This document shows positions 37,865 through 46,463 of a stretch of DNA of 64,000 nt, piece after piece (position 1 is the stretch's first letter; the number at the start of each line of letters is the position of its first letter). The notes beneath the pieces were generated by a model. That model searched no databases and was not told the origin of the DNA. It saw only the letters and a program-made list of their open reading frames with translations. The position numbers were made by a program, and so were the translations under genes. Origin of the DNA: Pseudoxanthomonas sacheonensis (GTDB taxonomy: Bacteria; Pseudomonadota; Gammaproteobacteria; Xanthomonadales; Xanthomonadaceae); contig NZ_PDWS01000006.1 in assembly GCF_010093305.1 (NCBI RefSeq), positions 62,001-126,000 on the forward strand, given 5' to 3'.

Positions 37865-39568
37865 ATGCGCATCGCGATATTGCTTCTGCTGACGTTGCCG
37901 ACGGCTTTGTCCGCCCACGCCGCCGACCGCATCACCGGCCGCGATTTCGCCACCCGCTCGGAAGTCATCGCGCCGCACGCGATGGCGGCAACCTCGCACC
38001 CTTTGGCTACGCAGATCGCGCTGGAGGTGATGAAGCAGGGCGGCAGCGCGGTCGATGCGGCCATCGCCGCCAATGCCGCGCTGGGATTGATGGAGCCCAC
38101 CGGCAACGGGGTGGGCGGCGACCTGTTCGCCATCGTGTGGGATCCGAAGACCAAGAAGCTTTACGGCTATAACGGTTCGGGCCGTTCGCCCAAATCGCTG
38201 ACGCTCGATTATTTCCAGAAGCAGGGCCTGACCGACATCCCGCCGCTGGGTCCCTTGCCGGTCAGCGTGCCGGGCGCGGTGGATGGCTGGTTCGCCTTGC
38301 ACGGCCGCTTCGGTAAGGTGCCGATGAAGGACGTGCTGGCGCCGGCGATCCGCTATGCGCGCGAAGGTCATCCGGTCGCCGAAACCATCGCCTATTACTG
38401 GGCCCGTTCGGTGCCGCGCTTGTCCAAGTATCCGGGCTTCCGTGAACAGTTCACTGTCGGCGGGCGCGCTCCGCGTACCGGCGAGCTGTGGAAGAACCCC
38501 AACCTGGCCGACACCCTGCAGAAAATTTCCGACGGCGGCCGCGATGCGTTCTACAAGGGCGACATCGCCCGCACCATCGGCGACTACTTCAAGGCCAACG
38601 GCGGTTTCCTGAGTTACGAGGACCTGGCCGCGCACCAGGGCGAATGGGTGGAGCCGGTCAGCACCAACTACCGCGGCTACGACGTCTGGGAATTGCCGCC
38701 CAACGGCCAGGGCATCGCCGCGCTGCAGATGCTCAACGTGCTGGAAGGCTACGACTTCTCGAAGATTCCCTACGGCAGCGCCGAACACGTGCATCTGTTC
38801 GTGGAAGCCAAGAAACTCGCCTTCGCCGACCGCGCGCGCTGGTACGCCGATCCCGCGTTCCAGCCGGCGCCGGTGGCCAAATTGATCTCCAAAGCGTATG
38901 CGAACCAGCGCCGCAAGCTGATCTCGCCCGACAAGCCGCTGCGCGAAGTGCAGCCCGGTACGCCGGCCGAACTGGACGAAGGCGACACCATCTACCTGAC
39001 TGCGGCAGACGCCGACGGCATGATGGTGTCGCTGATCCAGTCCAACTACCGCGGCATGGGCAGCGGCATGGCGCCGCCGGGCCTGGGCTTCATCCTGCAG
39101 GACCGCGGCGAGATGTTCGTGCTCAAGCCCGGCCATCCCAACACTTACGAACCCGGCAAGCGTCCCTTCCAGACCATCATTCCCGCGTTCGTCACCAAGG
39201 ACGGCAAGCCCTTGATCAGCTTCGGCCTGATGGGTGGCGCGATGCAGCCGCAGGGGCACGTGCAGATCGTGATGAATCTCATCGATTTCGGCATGAATCT
39301 GCAGGAAGCCGGCGACGCCCCGCGCATCCAGCACGAGAACGACACCGAACCCACCGGCCAGAACACGGCGATGGGCGATGGCGGGGTGGTGCAGCTGGAA
39401 AGCGGATTTCCTTACGAAACCGTGCGCGCATTGATGGACAAGGGCCACCATCTGGAATGGGCGCTGGGACCTTATGGCGGTTACCAGGCGATCCGTCGCG
39501 ATCCGCAGACCGGCGTGTATTTCGGAGCATCGGAAAGCCGCAAGGACGGACAGGCGGCGGGCTATTGA
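37865..39568 (+). CDS. Gamma-glutamyltransferase family protein
   Basis: 567 residues with signal peptide MRIAILLLLTLPTALSAHAA. Start ATG 37865 has GGAGA upstream. The N-terminal part shows GGSAVDAAIAANAALGLMEP and NGVGGDLFAIVW. The autoprocessing Thr nucleophile is probably T375 in EGDTIYLTAADADG, where the large and small subunits should separate. The C-terminal half has GFILQDRGEMF and LMGGAMQPQGH. Members act in the periplasm on glutathione or related gamma-glutamyl compounds. Confidence 0.92.
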   Translation: MRIAILLLLTLPTALSAHAADRITGRDFATRSEVIAPHAMAATSHPLATQIALEVMKQGGSAVDAAIAANAALGLMEPTGNGVGGDLFAIVWDPKTKKLYGYNGSGRSPKSLTLDYFQKQGLTDIPPLGPLPVSVPGAVDGWFALHGRFGKVPMKDVLAPAIRYAREGHPVAETIAYYWARSVPRLSKYPGFREQFTVGGRAPRTGELWKNPNLADTLQKISDGGRDAFYKGDIARTIGDYFKANGGFLSYEDLAAHQGEWVEPVSTNYRGYDVWELPPNGQGIAALQMLNVLEGYDFSKIPYGSAEHVHLFVEAKKLAFADRARWYADPAFQPAPVAKLISKAYANQRRKLISPDKPLREVQPGTPAELDEGDTIYLTAADADGMMVSLIQSNYRGMGSGMAPPGLGFILQDRGEMFVLKPGHPNTYEPGKRPFQTIIPAFVTKDGKPLISFGLMGGAMQPQGHVQIVMNLIDFGMNLQEAGDAPRIQHENDTEPTGQNTAMGDGGVVQLESGFPYETVRALMDKGHHLEWALGPYGGYQAIRRDPQTGVYFGASESRKDGQAAGY

Positions 39569-39573
39569 TCGTT

Positions 39574-39647
39574 GTAGGAGCGGGTCTTGCCCGCGACGCT
39601 CCTGAACGATCTCTCGGAAAAGCGTCGCGGGCAGGGCCCGCTCCTAC
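39574..39647. repeat. GTAGGAGCG-family palindromic repeat
   Basis: Arms GTAGGAGCGGGTCTTGCCCG and CGGGCAGGGCCCGCTCCTAC. It lies between the convergent ends of the gamma-glutamyltransferase and the AAA ATPase genes. Confidence 0.88.
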
Positions 39648-39660
39648 ATCTCTTGCGCGA

Positions 39661-41163
39661 TCAGTCGGCTGGCACGGTGCGTTCACCGGCCCACGCGCGC
39701 AGCGCCGACACCTGTTCGGCCATGATCACCGACAGCGGCCGCGTGTTGCGTATTTCCTGCATCAACAGGTCGGTATCCAGCGCCTTCTGTTCCGCGTGGG
39801 CGGTGTAGAGCGCGGCGACGATGGCCTGTTCGATCTCCGCGCCCGAGAAGCCGTTGCTGGCCGCGGCCAGTGCGGGCAATGCGAAGTTCTCGGGTTCCAG
39901 CTTGCGGCGGGTCAGATGCAGGCGCAGCACTTCCACGCGCGTATCGGGATCGGGCAGGTCGACGAAGAAGATTTCGTCGAAGCGGCCCTTGCGCAGCAGT
40001 TCAGGGGGCAGTTCGCTGACCTGATTGGCGGTGGCGACGATGAACACGCCGCCGCCAGCGGCCGAACTCTTGCGTTCGGCCATCCAGGTCAGCAGATAAC
40101 CCAGTACCCGCCGCGAGACGCCGCCATCGCCCTCGCCGCTGCCGCCGGCCAGGCCTTTCTCTATCTCGTCTATCCACAGCACGCAGGGCGCCAGTTGTTC
40201 GGCCGAGGCCAGCGCGCTGCGCAGGTTCTTTTCGGTCTCGCCATGGAACTTGTCGTACAGGGTGCCGAAATCCAGCCGTAGCAGCGGCACGCCGAAACCG
40301 CCGGCGGTGGCCTTGGCCAGCATCGATTTGCCGCAGCCTTGCACGCCGAGCAACAGCACGCCCTTGGGCGCGTCCAGCCCCGGCGGCGCGTTACCGGACA
40401 CGAATACCGCCCGGCGCTGCTCGATCCAGCGCTTCAGCCGGCGCGCACCGGCCACCTCGGCGAAGCGGGCGGTGTCGTATTCGTAGTGCAGGTGCCCGCT
40501 GCGATTGAGCAGTTCGAACTTCAGCTTGGACAACTGCGGCAGGTCGGCGGCGCTGAGCGCGCCGTCGTCGTAGATCAGCTGGCGGGCGATGCGGCGCGCG
40601 TCGGGCAGACTGAGGCCCTGCAGATTGCGCACGATCTGCTGTACCGCCTCGCCATCGGCTTCGACCCGGCGGCCGCCGTTCTCGCGGGCGTAGTGGACGG
40701 CCTCCTCGCGCACCATCTTCAACAGGGCGTTGGCATCTGGCAGGCGCGGGTTGAAGCGCACCGCCGCCGCTTCCAGTTCCGGCGGCAGTTCCACTTTCCC
40801 GCCCACCAGCACCACCACGTGCGGCTGGCAGTTGCGGCGCTGGACCAGGTCGCGCAATTGGCGCTGGCTGCTGGCGTAACCCAGGTAGGGATGGAAATCG
40901 AGCAGCAGGTAGATGCCGCGCTGCTCGGCCAGCTTCATCGCCTGCAAGGCTGCGCTGGCGTCGGGCGGGCCTTCGGGCTCGTCCTCGCGGTCCATGTCGA
41001 TGCGGCGCAGGCCTTCGGTGATCGACCATCGGTACAGCGCGCGCCAGACCTGGGACAGGGCCTGGCGGAACAGTTCCACCACGCGGCCTTCGTCCTGGGT
41101 CTCGATGACGATCAAAGGGGTATTGGCGCGGATCAGCGCCGTCAGGTCCTGCAGTTCGCTCAC
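39661..41163 (-). CDS. Ycf46-like AAA family ATPase
   Basis: 500 residues. The N-terminal 190 residues are a non-ATPase region (LIRANTPLIVIETQDEGRV). The AAA core has Walker A GVQGCGKS near residue 270, Walker B CVLWIDEIEKGLA, sensor 1 VFIVATANQ, and the second-region arginines in ELLRKGRFDEIF. The layout matches Ycf46/FtsH-like soluble AAA proteins of cyanobacteria and proteobacteria, for which the substrate is not settled. It is divergent from a ParA-like gene across 256 bases that carry a repeat. Confidence 0.87.
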   Translation of the reverse strand: MSELQDLTALIRANTPLIVIETQDEGRVVELFRQALSQVWRALYRWSITEGLRRIDMDREDEPEGPPDASAALQAMKLAEQRGIYLLLDFHPYLGYASSQRQLRDLVQRRNCQPHVVVLVGGKVELPPELEAAAVRFNPRLPDANALLKMVREEAVHYARENGGRRVEADGEAVQQIVRNLQGLSLPDARRIARQLIYDDGALSAADLPQLSKLKFELLNRSGHLHYEYDTARFAEVAGARRLKRWIEQRRAVFVSGNAPPGLDAPKGVLLLGVQGCGKSMLAKATAGGFGVPLLRLDFGTLYDKFHGETEKNLRSALASAEQLAPCVLWIDEIEKGLAGGSGEGDGGVSRRVLGYLLTWMAERKSSAAGGGVFIVATANQVSELPPELLRKGRFDEIFFVDLPDPDTRVEVLRLHLTRRKLEPENFALPALAAASNGFSGAEIEQAIVAALYTAHAEQKALDTDLLMQEIRNTRPLSVIMAEQVSALRAWAGERTVPAD

Positions 41164-41242
41164 GATCGGTCCGGGTCCATGGCAGCGCGCACGATAGCAA
41201 AGGGAAAACGGGATGACCGAAGCAATTGCGCTTTTATGCTTT

Positions 41243-41350
41243 GCCCCCTTTGGAAAAGGGGGCTACGGGGGATTTGCTCTTGCTCTTGCTGTGTGCAGGT
41301 AAAGAATCAAGAGCAAATCCCCCTCAATCCCCCTTTTTCAAAAGGGGGAG
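41243..41350. repeat. CCCCCTTT-family palindromic repeat in a divergent promoter region
   Basis: Second copy of the element at 14622-14728, reversed: CCCCCTTTGGAAAAGGGGGC at one end, CCCCCTTTTTCAAAAGGGGG at the other, GATTTGCTCTTGCTCT between. It ends about 70 bases before the ParA-like start, between genes transcribed away from each other, so it lies on or near a promoter. Confidence 0.9.
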
Positions 41351-41419
41351 GCTTGGCGGCCTGTTCCCGGCTTACCGTGGCCGGTGTACCCTGCGGCTTC
41401 CCGGTAACGAGGCGTGCGC

Positions 41420-42052
41420 ATGAAGACGATTCTGGTCGCCAGCTCCAAGGGTGGCGCGGGCAAGAGCACATTGGCCACCAACCTGGCCGCGCATTTCGCG
41501 CTGGACGGCAAACGCACCGTACTGGTGGACGCCGACCCCCAGCACTCCTCCACCCGCTGGGCCGAACGCCGCGCCGAGCTGGAAACCGCCGTACTTCCCA
41601 TCGACGCCAGCGGCAAGCGCCCCTGGCGCAGCTGGCTGCCCGAAGACGCCGAACGGGTGGTCATCGACGCCCCGGCCGGATCCATGGCCGACGACCTGCA
41701 GCAATTCATCGAGCATGCCGACGCCATCGTGGTTCCGGTGCTGCCGTCGGCGATGGACATCGAGGCCACCGTGGGGTTCCTGAACTCGTTGTCCAAAGTG
41801 CCGCGCGTGCACAAGCGCAAGTTGCCGGTAGGTCTGGTGGTCAACCGCAGCAAGCCGTGGACGAACACCTCGCAGCAGGCGGTGGAGATGCTCAAGACCT
41901 GGCCCTATCCGGTGGTCGCGCAGCTGCGCGATACCCAGGCCTATGTGGTCCTGGCCGGCCTGGGCCGCAGTCTGTTCGATTACCGGTCAGCACAGGTGCG
42001 CGACCATCAGGCCGACTGGGATCCCTTGCTGAAATGGGTCAAGAAGGCCTGA
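41420..42052 (+). CDS. ParA/MinD-type P-loop ATPase, stand-alone
   Basis: 210 residues. The deviant Walker A is SSKGGAGKST at 9-18, with the signature lysine; Walker B is VVIDAPAGS and the adenine loop is LVVNRSKPW. It is the size of small ParA-like proteins that position cellular cargo. No ParB or centromere-like repeat lies beside it, so it is not a partition cassette. The start ATG 41420 is preferred to GTG 41414 six bases earlier. Confidence 0.92.
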   Translation: MKTILVASSKGGAGKSTLATNLAAHFALDGKRTVLVDADPQHSSTRWAERRAELETAVLPIDASGKRPWRSWLPEDAERVVIDAPAGSMADDLQQFIEHADAIVVPVLPSAMDIEATVGFLNSLSKVPRVHKRKLPVGLVVNRSKPWTNTSQQAVEMLKTWPYPVVAQLRDTQAYVVLAGLGRSLFDYRSAQVRDHQADWDPLLKWVKKA

Positions 42053-42104
42053 ACCGGGTTCCAGACTGGATTCCTCCAAGCGCGCTCCAACCGAAAGGGA
42101 TGCC

Positions 42105-42581
42105 ATGCGTGAACTGATACTCCTGCGCCATGCGCATGCCGAACCCGTCGCCGCCGGGCAGTCCGATCTCGACCGGCCGCTGTCGCCGGACGGACTGGCC
42201 GAGGCCGCCGCGGCGGGCCGCTGGCTGGCCGAACAGGGCCTGGTGCCGGACCGGGTGCTGTGCTCGCCGGCGCGGCGCGCGCGCGAAACCCTGGAGGCGG
42301 TGCTGGAGACCATCGGCTACGTCGAGCAGCGTCTGGACGAGCGCATCTACGAAGCCACCGCCGGCACCCTGGCCGAACTGGCCGACGCCAACCGCGAAGC
42401 CGAGCGCCTGTTGCTGGTGGGCCACAACCCGGGGCTGGAACGGCTGGCCGCGCTGATGCACAGCGGCCAGTCCGGCGACTACCGCGGCATGCCGGTTGCG
42501 TCGGTGGTGGTGCTGAAGCTGCCGGCGGACGCCGGCATCGAACCGGGAGTCGCGACCCTCTCCGCCTTCTGGTGGCCGTGA
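42105..42581 (+). CDS. sixA: SixA-type histidine phosphatase
   Basis: 158 residues of the histidine phosphatase superfamily: the catalytic RHAHAE is at residues 8-13, SPARRARETLE supplies the second arginine region and VGHNPGLER the second histidine. SixA dephosphorylates phosphohistidine, for example in phosphotransfer proteins. Its stop overlaps a GTG start of the YceI gene (GTGA), making three coupled genes with the phospholipase D gene. Confidence 0.88.
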   Translation: MRELILLRHAHAEPVAAGQSDLDRPLSPDGLAEAAAAGRWLAEQGLVPDRVLCSPARRARETLEAVLETIGYVEQRLDERIYEATAGTLAELADANREAERLLLVGHNPGLERLAALMHSGQSGDYRGMPVASVVVLKLPADAGIEPGVATLSAFWWP

Positions 42582-43162
42582 CGGTCCCAATGTTCGGCCG
42601 CAAGCGCTGGGGATGGTGTGGCTTGATGGTGCTGTGCCTGTGGCCCGCGCTCGCGGCGAGGGCCGAAGGCTTCGATCCGGCCGCGTCGCGTTTCGGCTTC
42701 GAGCTGCGCACGCGCTGGGGCATGAAGCTGGAAGGGGAGTTCAAACGCTACGAAGGCGAAGTGAAGCGCCTGCACGACGGCCGCCACCAGGTGGTGCTGC
42801 GCATGTTCACCGATTCGGTGGAGATCCTCGGCCATCCACGCTATTCCGAGTGGACCCGCGGCCGCCAGTTCTTCGAGGCCGAGCGCTATCCTGTGGTGGT
42901 GTTCGTCTCCAAACCCTACGACGAGCAGTTGCTGAAGCATGGCGGCGATTTGGCCGGCGACTTGAGCATCCGCGGCATCACCCGGCCCAAGACGCTGACG
43001 GTGGCGCCTTCCTCCTGCTCGCGCCCGGCGCGGGATTGCGACGTGGTCGCCACCGGCGCGGTGCGGCGCAGCGATTACGACATGGACGATTGGATGATGG
43101 CGGTCAGCGACCGGGTGGTGTTCGTGCTGCGCGCGCGGCTGAAGGCGGAGGTTGCGCCATGA
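42578..43162 (+). CDS. YceI-family periplasmic lipid-binding-like protein
   Basis: 194 residues if it starts at GTG 42578, which overlaps the SixA stop as GTGA; ATG 42590 in the same frame is an alternative. A signal peptide ends near ALAARA. The YceI-type beta-barrel shows FDPAASRFGFELRTRWGMKLEG at the start and GDLAGDLSIRGITRPKTL in the middle. YceI proteins bind long-chain lipids such as polyisoprenoids. The stop overlaps the phospholipase D gene by four bases (ATGA). Confidence 0.85.
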   Translation: MTVPMFGRKRWGWCGLMVLCLWPALAARAEGFDPAASRFGFELRTRWGMKLEGEFKRYEGEVKRLHDGRHQVVLRMFTDSVEILGHPRYSEWTRGRQFFEAERYPVVVFVSKPYDEQLLKHGGDLAGDLSIRGITRPKTLTVAPSSCSRPARDCDVVATGAVRRSDYDMDDWMMAVSDRVVFVLRARLKAEVAP

Positions 43163-45087
43163 ACCCGCTCTTCCGCGGCCTGGTGGTGTGGCTGGCGCTG
43201 TCGTGCGCGGCCTGCGTCAGCCTGTCCGAGACCCAGCGCAACCGCGCCGCTTCGATCGCCGTGGCGGCGCGCTCGCACGTGGTGGACTGCAGCGCGCCCA
43301 ATGCATGCGCCCAGCCTTCGCCGTTGCGCGAACTCAGCGACCGCGCCGTCGCCGAATCCACCACGCAAGCGCCGCGTCATTACGCGCTGATCCTGGATCG
43401 CGGCAGCGATGCGCTGCTGGCGCGCATCAACCTGATCCGCAGCGCGCGCAGCCGCATCGACGTACAGACCTACATCTTCGACAAGGACGATAGCGCGCGG
43501 CTGGTGCTGGACGAACTGCTGGCCGCATCGCGCCGCGGGGTGAAGGTGCGGCTGCTGATCGACCAGCTATCCGCGATTCCGGATCTGGGCATCCTGGCAG
43601 CCCTGTCGGGCTCGCACATGAATTTCGAGATCCGCATCTACAACCCCAGTTTCCGCAAGGCCAAGCTCAACTACTTCGACTATGCCGGCAGCGTGCTGTG
43701 CTGTTTCCGCCGCTTCAACCAGCGCATGCACACCAAGTTGATACTGGTGGACGCCGCCGTCGGCATCACCGGCGGACGCAATTACCAGGACGACTATTTC
43801 GACTGGGACGCCGAGTACAACTTCCGCGACCGCGACGTGCTGGTGGCGGGGCCGGCTGCGCGCGAGATGGCGGCCAATTTCGAGACGTTCTGGACTGCGC
43901 GCCGCAGCATCCCGGTGGAGCGCCTGAACGATGTCGGCCGCAAATTGCTGAAGGAGGGCGTGCCGGCGATGCCGCCGGACGCTTTCCTGCGCCCCGACCG
44001 GGTGGCGGCGCTGTCGGCCGAAGCCAGCGACCAGGCGCAGGTGCGCGAGCGCCTGGCGCAGGCGGCGATGCCGGTGGGCGCGGTGAAATACATCGCCGAT
44101 CTGCCGCAGAAGCACCGCCGCGAACGTCCTGCGAATGCGGCGCCGGCGGTGCCGGAATTGAAAACGCTGATCGCCGGCGCGCGATCGGAAGTGCTGATAC
44201 AGACGCCTTACCTGGTGATGTCCGACGCGGCCCAGGATCTGTTCCGGGAACTGCGCCAGCGCAAGCCGCCGCCGCAGGTGACCGTATCCACCAACAGCCT
44301 GGCCGCCACCGACAACGCGGTGGTCTATTCGATGTCGTTCAAGTACAAGCGCCGTTATCTGCGCGAGTTCGGTTTCCGCATCTACGAGTACAAACCGTTT
44401 CCCGAAGACGCTCCGGTGGACTACGCAGCACTGATGCCGGATGGGCCGCCGATCGAAATCCGGGAACGTTTCCGCGGCCCGTCCGGTTCGATCGGTCCGT
44501 CTTACGGATCGACCGGTGCAGGCGAGACCACCCGCCGGCTGCAACGCACCGAATCGCGCCCCTCCTTCCTCAGCAGCGGCGCGGCGAGCGAGCCGCTGCC
44601 CTTGAAGCGCGCGGGCGTACGCCTCGGGCTGCACGCCAAATCGATGGTGATAGACAACCGCATCGGTGTGATCGGCACCCACAACTTCGATCCGCGTTCG
44701 GAGAACTACAACACCGAGAGCGCGGTGGTCATAGACGATGCCGCCTTCGCGCAGGCGCTGGCCGCGAGCATCCGCCGCGATACCTCGCCGGAGAATTCCT
44801 GGGTGATCGCACCGCGCGCCAAGCCGCCGGTGCTGTCGGGCTTGGATTACAGCCTGGGCAAAGTGTCCGAAGCCTTGCCTCTGTTCGACCTGTGGCCGTG
44901 GCGCTACGCCACCAGCTACCAGTTCAAGCCCGGCCCGGACTGTCCGGTGCCGGTGCCGTCGAACGATCCGGCGTTCCATCGCTGCTATGAAGCCGTCGGC
45001 GATTTTCCCGAAGTCAACGTCGGGCCGAAATGGCTGTATACGCGTCTGCTGACGGCGTTCGGCGCCGGTCTGGTCCCCATTCTCTGA
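43159..45087 (+). CDS. Phospholipase D-family protein, cardiolipin synthase-like
   Basis: 642 residues with an N-terminal hydrophobic segment (LVVWLALSCAACVSL), probably a lipoprotein or signal-anchored periplasmic protein; the lipobox is imperfect. Two HKD motifs are present: HTKLILVD at 191 with GITGGRN following, and HAKSMVID at 492 with GTHNFDPRS following. The family transfers phosphatidyl groups (cardiolipin synthesis) or hydrolyses phospholipids. ATG 43159 overlaps the YceI stop in ATGA. Confidence 0.9.
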   Translation: MNPLFRGLVVWLALSCAACVSLSETQRNRAASIAVAARSHVVDCSAPNACAQPSPLRELSDRAVAESTTQAPRHYALILDRGSDALLARINLIRSARSRIDVQTYIFDKDDSARLVLDELLAASRRGVKVRLLIDQLSAIPDLGILAALSGSHMNFEIRIYNPSFRKAKLNYFDYAGSVLCCFRRFNQRMHTKLILVDAAVGITGGRNYQDDYFDWDAEYNFRDRDVLVAGPAAREMAANFETFWTARRSIPVERLNDVGRKLLKEGVPAMPPDAFLRPDRVAALSAEASDQAQVRERLAQAAMPVGAVKYIADLPQKHRRERPANAAPAVPELKTLIAGARSEVLIQTPYLVMSDAAQDLFRELRQRKPPPQVTVSTNSLAATDNAVVYSMSFKYKRRYLREFGFRIYEYKPFPEDAPVDYAALMPDGPPIEIRERFRGPSGSIGPSYGSTGAGETTRRLQRTESRPSFLSSGAASEPLPLKRAGVRLGLHAKSMVIDNRIGVIGTHNFDPRSENYNTESAVVIDDAAFAQALAASIRRDTSPENSWVIAPRAKPPVLSGLDYSLGKVSEALPLFDLWPWRYATSYQFKPGPDCPVPVPSNDPAFHRCYEAVGDFPEVNVGPKWLYTRLLTAFGAGLVPIL

Positions 45088-45100
45088 AGAGGAGCCGCAT

Positions 45101-45526
45101 ATGGCCTTCCGCAATCCTGTCGATATCGATGCCCTCAACGCGCGTGCGCGCGGCTCCATGGTCGAGACTCTGGGCATAGTCGTCACCGAGGCCGGCGACG
45201 ACTGGCTGCGCGGTACCATGCCGGTGGACGCGCGCACCAGGCAGCCCTATGGATTGCTGCATGGCGGCGCCTCGGTCGCGCTGGCCGAAACGCTGGGCAG
45301 CATGGCCGGTGGGCTGTGCGTGGACATGACGCGGGAAGCGGTCGTGGGTCTGGAGATCAACGCCAACCACCTGCGCGCGGTCCGCGAGGGCACGGTCACC
45401 GGCACTGCCCGCGCCCTGCATGTCGGACGCAGCACGCACGTCTGGGAGATCCGCATCGAGAACGAAGCCGGCAAGCCGGTCTGCGTTTCGCGGATCACCC
45501 TGGCGGTGATTCCGGCCGCCGCGTAG
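45101..45526 (+). CDS. PaaI/YdiI-like hotdog-fold thioesterase
   Basis: 141 residues. The hotdog motif is YGLLHGGASVALAETLGS near residue 47-64; the second conserved part is GLEINANHLRAVREG. Close relatives hydrolyse acyl-CoA esters such as 1,4-dihydroxy-2-naphthoyl-CoA or phenylacetyl-CoA; which one is not visible. It starts 13 bases after the phospholipase D stop, so is probably in the same transcript. Confidence 0.9.
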   Translation: MAFRNPVDIDALNARARGSMVETLGIVVTEAGDDWLRGTMPVDARTRQPYGLLHGGASVALAETLGSMAGGLCVDMTREAVVGLEINANHLRAVREGTVTGTARALHVGRSTHVWEIRIENEAGKPVCVSRITLAVIPAAA

Positions 45527-45612
45527 GTCGGGGCTACGCCCCCGACTCGCGTTGTCTCGATGGCCCTCGCAGACCATGCGCCGCGCGCGCCGGGGGCGTA
45601 GCCCCGACCTAC
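45523..45612. repeat. GTAGGTCGGGGC-family palindromic repeat
   Basis: Arms GTAGGTCGGGGCTACGCCCC and GGGGCGTAGCCCCGACCTAC enclose a short centre. Its first bases include the stop codon of the thioesterase gene, as though the element had joined exactly at the 3' end. Confidence 0.88.
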
Positions 45613-45662
45613 GGTCCAGCGCTTAGTAGCCGAACTCCAGACCCATCCGGTATTGTGACGGG

Positions 45663-46463
45663 ATGATTTCCCCCCAACCCCACGCCTCTTCCGGCGGCGG
45701 ACTGGGGCGCGCGCTCCGCTACCTATACCGCGTTCCCCTGCTGCTGATCCACATCCTGGTGCTGTTGCCGCTGGTGCTGCTGAGCATGGTGCCGCTGTGG
45801 TCGGGCGTGCGCGTGGGCGGACTGCGGGTGGAGCATCTGGCGATCAAGCTGTGGTCGGCAGGGCTGATGCGCATCTTCGGTTTCCGGCTGCGCCGCATAG
45901 GCACGCCGTTGCCGGATCCGGCGATGTTCGTCGCCAACCATGTCAGCTGGGTCGATATCGAGATGCTGCACAGCCAGCGCATGATGGGTTTCGTGGCCAA
46001 GCAGGAAATCCGCGGCTGGCCGGTGGTGGGCTGGCTGACGGCCCGCGGCGAAACCATCTTCCACCAGCGCGGCAGCCAGGAATCGATGGGCGGGGTGATG
46101 CACGCCATGCTGGCGCGCCTGCGGGACGGCCGGCCGGTCGGGGTGTTTCCCGAAGGGCGCACCCGCGACGGTTCCGAAGTGGGCCCGTTCCATGCGCGCA
46201 TTTTCCAGCCGGCGGTGGAGGCGGCGGTGCCGGTGCAACCGGTCGCCCTGCGCTACGGCCCGCGCGGCAGCGCGCAGACGGTGGTGGCGTTCGGCGCCGG
46301 GGAGAGTTTCTTCGCCAATTTCATGCGTCTGCTGGGCGAACCGCCACGCAGCGCGGATATCTGTTTCCTCACCCCCATCGCGGCGGGCGAGCTGGAAGGC
46401 CGCAGCAAGATCGCCGAACTGGCGCGCGAGCGCATCGTCGCGGCGATGGAATCGGACCGGTGA
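45663..46463 (+). CDS. PlsC-type lysophospholipid acyltransferase
   Basis: 266 residues. A hydrophobic N-terminus (LLLIHILVLLPLVLLSMVP) precedes the acyltransferase motifs: NHVSWVD (HX4D) near residue 91, GETIFHQRGS, FPEGRT near 165, and VPVQPVALRY. It transfers an acyl group to 1-acyl-glycerol-3-phosphate or a related acceptor at the inner membrane. A GTGA overlap at its end couples it to the following hydrolase. Confidence 0.92.
   Translation: MISPQPHASSGGGLGRALRYLYRVPLLLIHILVLLPLVLLSMVPLWSGVRVGGLRVEHLAIKLWSAGLMRIFGFRLRRIGTPLPDPAMFVANHVSWVDIEMLHSQRMMGFVAKQEIRGWPVVGWLTARGETIFHQRGSQESMGGVMHAMLARLRDGRPVGVFPEGRTRDGSEVGPFHARIFQPAVEAAVPVQPVALRYGPRGSAQTVVAFGAGESFFANFMRLLGEPPRSADICFLTPIAAGELEGRSKIAELARERIVAAMESDR

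Noticed and set aside
41420-42052. ParA-like gene as part of a plasmid or chromosome partition locus
   Set aside because: No parB and no centromere-like iterons lie next to it, and the surrounding genes are ordinary chromosomal ones.
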